In this document: positions 56,000-64,000 of the stretch, piece by piece
Layout of the letters: every line of letters starts with the position of its first letter
Position numbering within the stretch: the stretch's first letter is position 1
NCBI GenBank assembly: GCA_039105265.1
Contig: JAPFFF010000009.1
Location: 3,906,001-3,970,000 of the forward strand
Length of the DNA: 64,000 nt
Origin: Tritrichomonas musculus
Lineage: Eukaryota; Parabasalia; Tritrichomonadida; Tritrichomonadidae
Direction of reading: 5' to 3'
Notes under the pieces: model-generated
Database searches by the model: none
What the model was told of the DNA's origin: nothing
Seen by the model: only the letters and a program-made list of their open reading frames with translations
Made by a program: the position numbers and the translations under genes

Positions 56000-57382
56000 A
56001 TGAATAAAACAGGGAAAAAGCAAGAAAACCCTGGTCAAAGTATTATCGATAATTTCAAAAATAATCAAAAAGCAATTCCTCGTATCACGACAGATGTTAT
56101 GCTCCGCCATTCTTCTAATCAAGAACTAGTCAATTATAAACAGTCAAACATTGAAAAGGTAGCAATGATTGAGAAAGCAATGGCTACAAGATCAATCGAA
56201 AATAATCATATGTCCACCATTGTTGCTACTAAAATCAAAGATCTAAAAGCAAAATTGCGAGATCTCAAAGACGAAATCAAAGGTGTTCGCCAATCGATCA
56301 AGGATGCTGAAGATAAATATGCTAAAATGACGGAAGAAGTTAATATTGAATTTAATAAAAAGAAAGAAGTAATTCTTTCAGAATCACATGAAGTTGAAAA
56401 TCAGCTTTCGCACTATGCTGAATGGCAAAAGCAATCAGATTCATTCAAAAGTCATCTTTCTGAGCTAAAAGCCACAATTCATCATAATAGAGTTTTATGC
56501 AGCGAGGGAATTGCAGAAACTAGACAAAATGCTCAAGCTAAAATAGAAAAGCATAGAATTATTCTCGCTGATGCAATTCGGCAAGCTCGTGCAGAATCTT
56601 TAAGACTTAGATCTGGTGACATTTCGAAGTTATCCACTTCTTTTCTAACGCTTTCTGAAGCTCATTTGAAAAATTTAGACGCTCAAATTGAGTCTTCAAA
56701 ACATCTTTCTCAAGTCAACGAATCAATTAATGAAGATAATCTTACAATGCAACGCGAAATCGATCGATTATCTAAGAAAAATGATCATCTTAAAGAGCAA
56801 GAATTCAAACAGCGAGCAGTTCTTGCCAAATTACGAGCAATCAAACAGGAATTCGAACAAAAAGAAGCTGAAGAGATAGAAAATAGGAAAAGCGCTTTAG
56901 CTACTCAAAAGGAAGTAAAAAAGCAGGAAGACACAGTTCAAGTCCAAGATGAACCAAAGCAAAAACCACAGTTTAAATTAAGTTCTGAGCAAGAATCATT
57001 TATTACTTTCCTAAATGAATGCGCCACGTCGATACGATCTATTTTAATTGATATGCTAGGAGAAAAGCCAGATACTCCAAATGCTAAAAGTTCTGATCGA
57101 TTTGAAGCACCAAAATTATCTTCAATGATAATTGAAATCAAAGAAATGACAGCTCGTATTCATAATACAAAACCTTTAACTCCAAGCGCAAAGAAGCCAA
57201 CATTAACGCCAGCTGCTGCATATTTTGCATTTTCTGCCCCATTTGATGAAAGTGATAATTTCATTGAAACGGAAAATTGGTCTTTTGCAAAATATGTTCC
57301 GTGTAAGCCACCTTCTGTATTACAGCGTAATAAGCCTCGTATAATTAGGGTTAAGACTACTCCAAAATCTAGTCTTTTGTGA
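56000..57382 (+). CDS. Coiled-coil protein, possibly basal-body/flagellar type
   Basis: The 460-residue product has a short basic head, a long coiled coil over about residues 55-310 (KIKDLKAKLRDLKDEIKGVR, QREIDRLSKKNDHLKEQEFK) and a Pro/Ser-rich tail ending RVKTTPKSSLL. The coil begins with an RxxxNNHMSTIVATKIKDL pattern that recalls DUF4515 proteins such as BBOF1 and other axoneme-linked proteins. That would suit a multi-flagellate host, but the match is weak and by eye. No membrane segment. Start at the only upstream ATG. Confidence 0.65.
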   Translation: MNKTGKKQENPGQSIIDNFKNNQKAIPRITTDVMLRHSSNQELVNYKQSNIEKVAMIEKAMATRSIENNHMSTIVATKIKDLKAKLRDLKDEIKGVRQSIKDAEDKYAKMTEEVNIEFNKKKEVILSESHEVENQLSHYAEWQKQSDSFKSHLSELKATIHHNRVLCSEGIAETRQNAQAKIEKHRIILADAIRQARAESLRLRSGDISKLSTSFLTLSEAHLKNLDAQIESSKHLSQVNESINEDNLTMQREIDRLSKKNDHLKEQEFKQRAVLAKLRAIKQEFEQKEAEEIENRKSALATQKEVKKQEDTVQVQDEPKQKPQFKLSSEQESFITFLNECATSIRSILIDMLGEKPDTPNAKSSDRFEAPKLSSMIIEIKEMTARIHNTKPLTPSAKKPTLTPAAAYFAFSAPFDESDNFIETENWSFAKYVPCKPPSVLQRNKPRIIRVKTTPKSSLL

Positions 57383-57582
57383 TATGATGTTAACATTATA
57401 TCCTATTTTGTTATATTTGTTAATATAATCTAGTATATAGATAATATTTGTTTCATAAAATTGTTATTATTTTCTTGAAATGTTTACTCTATCTTTTTCT
57501 TTTGATACACTGAAATGTGATACAAAAAATACTCAATTTTTTTGATGTTGAACATCAATAAATTTATTTTATTACAAACGCA

Positions 57583-59730
57583 ATGGAAAATAGTTTCCAA
57601 AATGTCTCTATCTTCCAATTTATATTTATTGATCAAGAAATAGTCCCGTTTATTCGAGCAGTTGCTCAATTTGCTGGTAGCATTCAGACGAAATTAACCA
57701 CCTTCGAAAAAGAAAGAAAATTAACAATAGATTCCTCTGGTTCCCTTTCTCCGCATGTTAAGAAGAATTTCTTATTTAATCATTGCTTTAAATTTGATAT
57801 TGATCATCTAGATAATTTTTCTAACGAACTTAAAACATTGTTCATACGCGATTTTCATCATTTTAAAAAGGTTATTTTGGAAATTTCATATAGGATAATC
57901 AAAGGTATTTTAAAGAAAAAGATCCGTTTAAATTCATCGCAAGGAGTAATTGAAAAAATTATTGATAATATTTTAGATCCATGTCAAATTCGTATTTCTA
58001 TTGAACCTTTTAATCTTCCTTTTGAACAATATGGTTTTCGCAAACTTGATGGAACAATTTCGGTTGGTCACCATATATTTTTAACAGGCAGAATCACTAA
58101 TATTGAGCAGCCAAGGCATATAATTATAAGACGGCTTTATAAGTGTAAGAATCCAGATTGTAAAAATAGTTTCTATCTTCATTTTAATGATATCAACTCA
58201 AACCCAAATGCAATTGATTCTTTTTTAGACACAAATAGTTCCAGTGTTTATTGCGATAAATGTAATGAGCTTGCTTCTGAAGATGAAACTGGTAGAATAA
58301 CTGCAAGTTTTCAAAAATTCTACATTGCACCAGTTTTTCATACATCAAACGCCGTTATGATAAATAGCAAAAGCAATTTATTTTTTTCTGATTCAATCAT
58401 AAACTATAAATACTTTTCATTTTTCCCACAAATAGAGCTTAAAGTAAAAGACTTTAATAGAAATAATAATTATAATTGCTCAGAGCTTCTAATGGTTGGT
58501 AAGGTAATCGACATTATAGGAACATCAATAAAGCATCATGCTCGAATAATATGCGAACCAAATTATACATTTCCTTTACAAGATTCGTGTCAGATGGCTG
58601 ATTCAAAATCTTATTTCAACCAATTTCTAGCAAGAATAGAACAATATTTCCCTGGAGCAAAATATTATAAATCATTTGTTCGAATTGCTACTGCTGCACT
58701 TTGTGCAGTTTCATCTTCAACACAACTTCTTTTTGTCGTTAAAACAATGGAGGATATGAAAATTCTTGTCCACTTTTTAGTAGAATCTGTCCTTGAGCCA
58801 GGTGATTGTGATGTATTCCTTCCAAATGAAAAAAGCTTATTAAAAAGTAATCTCAAAAATCTATCTAAACAGCAGCTAAAAAGTGATCAGCGTGATATAA
58901 ACTATAGTTCACAGCCACAGCCACCAGGACTTCTCTCAAGAAAAAGTGTCATTATTTATCATTTAGAATCAATCACCAGCAGGAACCGAGATAAACTTAA
59001 AAGAATCATCATGCAGAAATCGGTTTCTGGTTGTAATTTTGTCTCAATGACCTTGATTGGCATCCTTGTTTCAAAAGAGATTGACTGTAATGAAATCTCA
59101 TTATTTGATTCATTTCCAATGATCGTTAGAATTGACTCATTTCCACGAAAATTGTTCATTAATTTGTATTTTGATAGTATTGCTCCAGCTAATTCAATTA
59201 ATTTTTTCAATAAAAATGATGATGAAGATAAAAAATATGACTTATTCACAAGATCGCAAAATGAAGAGAATTTTGTATTACAGATTAGACAACAATTCCC
59301 AAAAGTGGCAATAAGTGAAGAAGGCCAGGCTTTGATTGATGACTTTATTGGATATATTGATAGGAATTCAAATTTAAATGAAAACCAAATTGAGCAAGCA
59401 ATTAATTCCTTTGGCTCTAATGATTCATCAATGATCAAGTTTGCCAATTCAGGGCTCAATATATCACTAGAAATGATTGCAATGTGTGCGAGAGCAATTG
59501 CTACAATCCGTGGTGATTCCATTGCCTCTGAGAACGATGTAGTAATGTCTATATATTTTTTTGAAGAAAGGCTGACTGTTTTAACTGGAGCTGAAGATAA
59601 TGAACTTGACCAATTTCCACCAGGTTCAGAGTCATTCTTTTGTCCAGGAATATCAGCGATTCCAACAAAAGATGAAGGAGTCTTATTTGGTTGTTACTGT
59701 TCAATTTTGAACAGAATCATCAGCGATTAA
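57583..59730 (+). CDS. MCM-fold protein, MCMDC2-like
   Basis: The 715-residue product has an MCM N-terminal domain: OB strands (KLDGTISVGHHIFLTGRITN, about 154-173) around a zinc finger with Cys188, Cys193, Cys224 and Cys227. The later part has the outline of an MCM AAA domain and a good C-terminal lid (ISLEMIAMCARAIATIRGDS then ENDVVMSIYFFEERL, about 625-660), but no Walker A lysine loop or arginine-finger motif that I can see. Loss of ATPase motifs with a kept zinc finger is the mark of MCMDC2, a meiotic recombination factor (mei-217/mei-218 in flies). MCM8 or MCM9 would keep the motifs. The gene starts at the ATG at 57583. Confidence 0.65.
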   Translation: MENSFQNVSIFQFIFIDQEIVPFIRAVAQFAGSIQTKLTTFEKERKLTIDSSGSLSPHVKKNFLFNHCFKFDIDHLDNFSNELKTLFIRDFHHFKKVILEISYRIIKGILKKKIRLNSSQGVIEKIIDNILDPCQIRISIEPFNLPFEQYGFRKLDGTISVGHHIFLTGRITNIEQPRHIIIRRLYKCKNPDCKNSFYLHFNDINSNPNAIDSFLDTNSSSVYCDKCNELASEDETGRITASFQKFYIAPVFHTSNAVMINSKSNLFFSDSIINYKYFSFFPQIELKVKDFNRNNNYNCSELLMVGKVIDIIGTSIKHHARIICEPNYTFPLQDSCQMADSKSYFNQFLARIEQYFPGAKYYKSFVRIATAALCAVSSSTQLLFVVKTMEDMKILVHFLVESVLEPGDCDVFLPNEKSLLKSNLKNLSKQQLKSDQRDINYSSQPQPPGLLSRKSVIIYHLESITSRNRDKLKRIIMQKSVSGCNFVSMTLIGILVSKEIDCNEISLFDSFPMIVRIDSFPRKLFINLYFDSIAPANSINFFNKNDDEDKKYDLFTRSQNEENFVLQIRQQFPKVAISEEGQALIDDFIGYIDRNSNLNENQIEQAINSFGSNDSSMIKFANSGLNISLEMIAMCARAIATIRGDSIASENDVVMSIYFFEERLTVLTGAEDNELDQFPPGSESFFCPGISAIPTKDEGVLFGCYCSILNRIISD

Positions 59731-59834
59731 ATCTAATAACAAAGAGTTTAAAAATAAACTAAAAGGCTATATTTTATTAATCTCAATAAATATAACATTT
59801 AAATAAGAAAAAAAAAGGAAAAAGAAAAAGAAAA

Positions 59835-61556
59835 TTATAAAGTTATAACTTGTACATTTTCATTTGTATCTTTGACATGAAAGAGTGAATTTGAATCTCT
59901 CAAATTAGTAGTAAGTTCACTACTATCAGATGTCTTCAGTCTAGCTGCTTTAATATTCGAATTGATTTCATCTGTAATAACGTAAAATTCTAAATTATGC
60001 TCCATTTCTGAAAGTTCAACTCTAGTTTTATATATCTCAAGAGCTTGCTGAATTTTTCTTTCATCACGCATATTATCCCAGTTCAAAATTACATAAATGA
60101 CAATAACAATAAGAATTAAGGCTGATGTACTAATACGAATAACGCTCCAAAAAACTTCAAATTGATCAAACTTGCCCATGATGGTTTGTAATGAGCTGTG
60201 TTCAATGCCAGCTAATTTTTGACAATGAAATGCAATTGCTGGAATTAAACGTTGTAAGTAAGTTGACCATTTATTAAATGTTCGAATAGGTGTTCGTCCG
60301 CATTCAACAAATTTGTATGGGACAACACGAAAAACGCGAGTAATAATGAAAATTACTGGTTTTGGAAGGACTGCTTCTGTTTTGATGCACATGAAAACGT
60401 ATGCAGATAAGAGTGCTAAAAGGCCAATAAAAACAAATAAGAATATTTGATTCAGCTCATCTATTTTAATTTTAACTAAAATCATTCGTAATATTGAGTG
60501 TTTTGTGCTTCCGGTGAGACTATAAGAAAATTCGAAAATAATAAAGGTCAAAGCGAGTAAAGCAACTAAAATTGAAGCAAAATAGTGTAAATATTGAAGA
60601 GAAATTAATTTTTTATCTCGATTAATCTGTAATCTGACAACTTTTTCGAATTGTATTTGAGCACGGCCAATTAAAAACTCAAATTCGCTTTCCATATTAG
60701 TTCCTTCTACGTTTTCGGATGGCTGAAGTGTTTCCGAGGGTTCGATTGCATCTGAATCCTCAAAATTTTCAATCTTTTCAAGAGTTGATTTTTTCTTAAA
60801 TCTAAAAGGCCAAAACTTCTTTTTTTCTTTATTGTCCTTTTTATCATTTTTGTCATCTTTATCTTTCTTAGCTTTGTTCGCTTTTTGATTAAACTCATTA
60901 ACGTCGTAAAGATCGCAGAGATATTCACGAAGTGCATTTACTGGTTTTGCGTTTAACCAAAGTGCAACTGGAGCCTTCACAAAGCCAATTCCTGCTGATA
61001 TTGCAAAAGCAACCAAGCCATAAAGGTTCATGATTGATGGAATAATACCAATTATTAAACCGAAATTGATTGGAATTTTTAATGCAATAAAAATAATAAG
61101 CGCAATAAGAGCTAGTACGCCAATAACAATATATAATAACATGGTTTTGCAAAAAGCTTTTTTAAGACGAGCTCCAAATGGGTTTGAAGGCGGCTGTTTT
61201 TCGAACTCGATGAGAAGTGGATTGACAAAGAATGAAAGAACAAGCGTTGTTCCGTATAAGCAGTATTGAACAATCAAAAGCGCCGATGATTTATTGTAGG
61301 TTGAATCTGGAGAAACGATAACGTATTTTGATATTTCATAAGAAATTAATGAAACTCCATTAAGAAAAGGAACATATGAGAAAAAGATTATTACGTACTC
61401 GTATATACTTGAAGAATTGCATTGCATCTTAGGGCCATAGGAGTAAAAGAAAAATACTAATATTGCTAAGCAGATAAGAGATGTAAATGAAACCAATATA
61501 ATATCAATCATATAAATATTAAAAAAGGTTAAGAAATTTATTAAGCTTTCATTCAA
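59835..61556 (-). CDS. LMBR1-like multi-pass membrane protein
   Basis: The 573-residue product has about nine membrane segments: several in the first 215 residues, including the conserved GLVAFAISAGIGFVKAPVAL (about 184-203), then a charged cytosolic loop rich in Lys and Asp (KKDKDDKNDKKDNKEKKKF, about 235-255), then more segments at about 325, 370, 400 and 485, and a soluble tail. This layout fits the LMBR1/LMBD family, membrane proteins linked to vesicle traffic and receptor endocytosis. It is tail to tail with the MCM-like gene, 104 bases apart. Confidence 0.78.
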   Translation of the reverse strand: MNESLINFLTFFNIYMIDIILVSFTSLICLAILVFFFYSYGPKMQCNSSSIYEYVIIFFSYVPFLNGVSLISYEISKYVIVSPDSTYNKSSALLIVQYCLYGTTLVLSFFVNPLLIEFEKQPPSNPFGARLKKAFCKTMLLYIVIGVLALIALIIFIALKIPINFGLIIGIIPSIMNLYGLVAFAISAGIGFVKAPVALWLNAKPVNALREYLCDLYDVNEFNQKANKAKKDKDDKNDKKDNKEKKKFWPFRFKKKSTLEKIENFEDSDAIEPSETLQPSENVEGTNMESEFEFLIGRAQIQFEKVVRLQINRDKKLISLQYLHYFASILVALLALTFIIFEFSYSLTGSTKHSILRMILVKIKIDELNQIFLFVFIGLLALLSAYVFMCIKTEAVLPKPVIFIITRVFRVVPYKFVECGRTPIRTFNKWSTYLQRLIPAIAFHCQKLAGIEHSSLQTIMGKFDQFEVFWSVIRISTSALILIVIVIYVILNWDNMRDERKIQQALEIYKTRVELSEMEHNLEFYVITDEINSNIKAARLKTSDSSELTTNLRDSNSLFHVKDTNENVQVITL

Positions 61557-62738
61557 TTTAATTCACAATTTTAAAGAATTAAAAAAACTTTTTCAAATGA
61601 TCATTTACTGTTTCATTATGAAAAAATAAAATAATTTTTTCTCAATTTTTGAATGCCCTTATAGAATTGCTATTTTAATTTCATATAAATAAAATGCAAT
61701 TAACTCGAGAATTACTTGAAAATGAATTCATTTTATTATATAATTATATTTTTATATTATTATTTATAAAACTAATGCAATTTTTTTTTACAATAAGAAA
61801 TAAACATTTTTCTTTTTTGATTAATACTTTTTTATCGATATTTGAGTTGATTTGGTTTTTGAATTTTTTAAAAATTGAATGGTTAATCTTTTTTTTTACA
61901 AATTAATTCAATATTTTTGTTAGAATAAAATGATTTTTTTTACCATCATTATGATTGATACAAACTTTTTGAAATATGAGACTTTTTCATATAATTATTC
62001 ATTTACTTTCCTTTTTATTGTAATGCGTAGTAAATACATTCATAAAAGTTTTTTTGAAAAAATATGTTACGATGATACGATGGAAAACTAATTCAAAAAA
62101 GTGGTTAAGTCATCTTTTTTTATAAATTTTAATATAAAATGCTTTTTTAATGCCTAAACATGTAATTTTTTTGATATTTATTTTAAAATATAGATTAACA
62201 TGTATTTCAATATAAATTATTGAAAAATAAATTTATAATAGAAAGATATATATGTATTACTTTTTTGAATTTTTTCAATTAAATTTTGAATTTTTAACGC
62301 CTCTTCAAAATATACTTATTTCCATATTACCTTTATAAATATTTTTCGGAAATTTACTTTAAAAAAATAGAGCTCTTACGATTTATAAAAAATTTATAAA
62401 AAGTGTATCAAGTTTAATTTTGCAAAGATGGTGAGATAATTATATATGTAAACTTCATATTCCAACATTATTAATGGTTATTCCATTACAGAAATAACAA
62501 AAAATAGTATCACTGTTTTGTTTAAGATATTTATCATTATATTGTCAAACCTGAATGATAATCTTTATGAAAATGCAAATAAAGCATAACGATTTAAATT
62601 ATAAAAATAATCTGTCATGGTTTGTTTATAACAATATATAAAATATTAAATAATAAAAACAATGGTATAAAAAAAAAAAAGGAAAGTAACGTATTAAACA
62701 TTACAGACCCATTTTAGCCCAATTATGCGAAGCAAAGA
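61557..62738. other. AT-rich region without a gene
   Basis: About 1.2 kb between the 5' end of the LMBR1-like gene and the 3' end of the RNF32-like gene. It is over 75 percent A+T by eye with many T runs. A 70-codon frame at 61694-61906 is mainly Phe, Leu and Ile from T-rich DNA and is not convincing. No repeat or RNA gene noticed. Confidence 0.55.
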
Positions 62739-64000
62739 CTAGTGCCATCGAGCTCTTTGAGGAGGCGGTAACTTTCTTTTACTACTTTCTGTTCTTCTTT
62801 TATGTGGATCTTTGAGAGCGCTACTACGCCCATAAATATCAGCATCTTCGTCGCTATCACCGTATAATCCGATTTTATTCTCTTTTTTTGTTTTTTCTTC
62901 AGTATCCTGTTCGATTAATGTTGTTGATTGGAAAATCGCTCTACAAACAGGGCAAGTTGGTTGCCTACTTTGATTTTCACAAAATGAGAGCCACGAAGAA
63001 AGGCATGTTGTATGGAAAATGTGTCCACAACTTGTTATACTTGCTTCCTCTGGTTTCATTGTTCTCAAACAAACAGGACATTCTTCTGCTTCGTTTTCAG
63101 CATGATTATCTGAGCAAACGCCATCATGATGATGTTCATCTTTTTCATGGTTGTGATCGCAATGACTACAGCAACTTGATGAGGTACTGAGACGAGCGAG
63201 ACACTTTGCACGAATGGTATCCCAATCAATCTGTTTGTCACGCTCTTCTGCTGCACGCATAATATTTCTTGAATACTCAAGATCTGCATCAATGGCTGAT
63301 AGCATTGCATCAACAGCATCGCTTTGATTGTCCATTGCACGAACCAAACGAGTGCTTGCATCTTGGGCGCGTGCAATAACCCAACGACGGTGTAAATAAG
63401 TTCCTGGAGGAGCTTCACGACCAACTTTGTCACGAATTAAAAATCCACGAACAACTCGCTGAATATCGCGAGCGCAACGATCATGGTATGCGTTTTCAGC
63501 TCGGACCTCAACAAATTCGTATGGTGAACGGCAAACAGGGCAGAGGTGGCGTTGCCCTCTGGTAAATTTACGAAAGTTCATAAGGCATGTTGCGTGCAAA
63601 AGGTGTGAACACGATAAAAGAACAATATTATCAGGTCCAAATTTTTCTAAGCATATTGGGCAGACTTCATTGAAAAATCCACGTTTTTGAGCATCAATTT
63701 TAACAGTTTCAAACTGCTCATCTGTTAAAGGTGCTGGTGGTGGCTCAACAATGCCAAGCTGCTCAGCTAGTGTTAAATTACGAAAGTAACGTTCTCGTTT
63801 ATCTGAAACTGAATTTGATTCAAATATTGTTGAGGTTGGGATTGGATTAGATGATTTTGGTTTCTGTTTAGGTTTAGGTTTTTTAATTCCTCCACGCGGA
63901 GGCGAAACTGGGCGTGGTTTTAATACAGGATCTGCGTGGTTAATAAACATTTTGGACATATGTTGTTGGAATGCAGCAGCACGGAGAGCGAGGCTTGGTT
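62739..64000 (-). CDS. RNF32-like double RING protein with IQ motif, cut by window edge
   Basis: The frame is open to the last base of the window. Before the Met at 63959 the codons read PSLALRAAAFQQH, which looks like real protein, so the true start probably lies outside. Counting from that Met: a conserved NLTLAEQLGIVEPPPAPLTD block at 61-80, a first RING (Cys100, Cys103, Cys117, His119, His122, Cys125, Cys140, Cys143), an IQ-like helix (RDIQRVVRGFLIRDKVGR, about 164-181), a His/Cys-rich insert (about 262-285) and a second RING (CPVCLRTM to CPVCR, about 294-340). This order, including the LTLAxxLG block, matches vertebrate RNF32, linked to ciliated or flagellated cells. Probably an E3 ubiquitin ligase that may bind calmodulin. 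Confidence 0.9.
   Translation of the reverse strand, partial: PSLALRAAAFQQHMSKMFINHADPVLKPRPVSPPRGGIKKPKPKQKPKSSNPIPTSTIFESNSVSDKRERYFRNLTLAEQLGIVEPPPAPLTDEQFETVKIDAQKRGFFNEVCPICLEKFGPDNIVLLSCSHLLHATCLMNFRKFTRGQRHLCPVCRSPYEFVEVRAENAYHDRCARDIQRVVRGFLIRDKVGREAPPGTYLHRRWVIARAQDASTRLVRAMDNQSDAVDAMLSAIDADLEYSRNIMRAAEERDKQIDWDTIRAKCLARLSTSSSCCSHCDHNHEKDEHHHDGVCSDNHAENEAEECPVCLRTMKPEEASITSCGHIFHTTCLSSWLSFCENQSRQPTCPVCRAIFQSTTLIEQDTEEKTKKENKIGLYGDSDEDADIYGRSSALKDPHKRRTESSKRKLPPPQRARWH

Noticed and set aside
61694-61906. 70-codon hydrophobic frame
   Set aside because: Composed of Phe, Leu, Ile and Asn codons expected from T-rich spacer; no initiator or family likeness.

Overview
The window is nuclear DNA of a parabasalid (trichomonad) protist, most likely a Tritrichomonas-type species; a Trichomonas-type species is the alternative and I cannot separate them from sequence alone. 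Reasons: very AT-rich, gene-dense DNA read with the standard code; a BspA-like leucine-rich repeat protein with a DUF3447/ankyrin-like head; ankyrin and degenerate-kinase families; short leaders with the trichomonad initiator (TCA+1 followed by Py-T-A/T) just before several start codons; and a large Maverick/Polinton. A eukaryotic tRNA-Ala, an eIF1A gene and an RNF32-like RING protein confirm a eukaryotic host.

Layout. 1-10.7 kb: an edge-cut protein kinase (-), a BspA-like protein (+), an ankyrin protein (-), an ankyrin gene relic, a Ras/Rab-like domain fused to a kinase-like domain (+) and tRNA-Ala(TGC) (-). 10.7-13.0 kb: gene-poor DNA with a 1.13-kb transposon-like unit bounded by short inverted ends and TA duplications, then gene relics. 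12,994-35,193: a 22.2-kb Polinton that looks whole, with 282-bp terminal inverted repeats identical by eye. It carries a protein-primed DNA polymerase B, a small basic DNA-binding protein, a 2371-residue fibre-like protein, a double-jelly-roll capsid protein, an FtsK/HerA-type packaging ATPase, a retrovirus-like integrase and several small virion-type or unknown proteins. Between its polymerase and basic-protein genes lies a gene-free, highly folded segment with tRNA-like promoter boxes. 35.2-37.6 kb: a broken gene next to the insertion point, then relics of two DNA transposons (BED-finger/hAT-like and mariner-like) with a 54-base A run.

37.8-64 kb is a typical compact host region: a polyol dehydrogenase and a GH42 beta-galactosidase placed tail to tail (both look bacterial in origin), a GNAT acetyltransferase, eIF1A, a tail-anchored coiled-coil protein, a CAX-type cation/H+ antiporter, a BTB-like/discoidin-like protein, a small membrane protein, a BAR-like protein, a long ankyrin gene, a coiled-coil protein, an MCM-like protein resembling MCMDC2, an LMBR1-like membrane protein and an RNF32-like double RING protein cut by the right edge.

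The most unusual observations are: (i) the ankyrin gene at 51.3-55.4 kb is interrupted by three short AT-only segments that are not GT-AG, sit at the same place in the ankyrin repeat and all restore frame under one common boundary rule; (ii) the Polinton has a divergent promoter in which each initiator overlaps the other gene's start codon; (iii) most of its leftward genes begin with a TCAAATG box, implying almost leaderless mRNAs; (iv) its gene-free segment at 19.23-19.53 kb can form a pseudoknot and a Pol III-like unit; (v) a host protein joins a GTPase-like and a kinase-like domain that both lack key residues.
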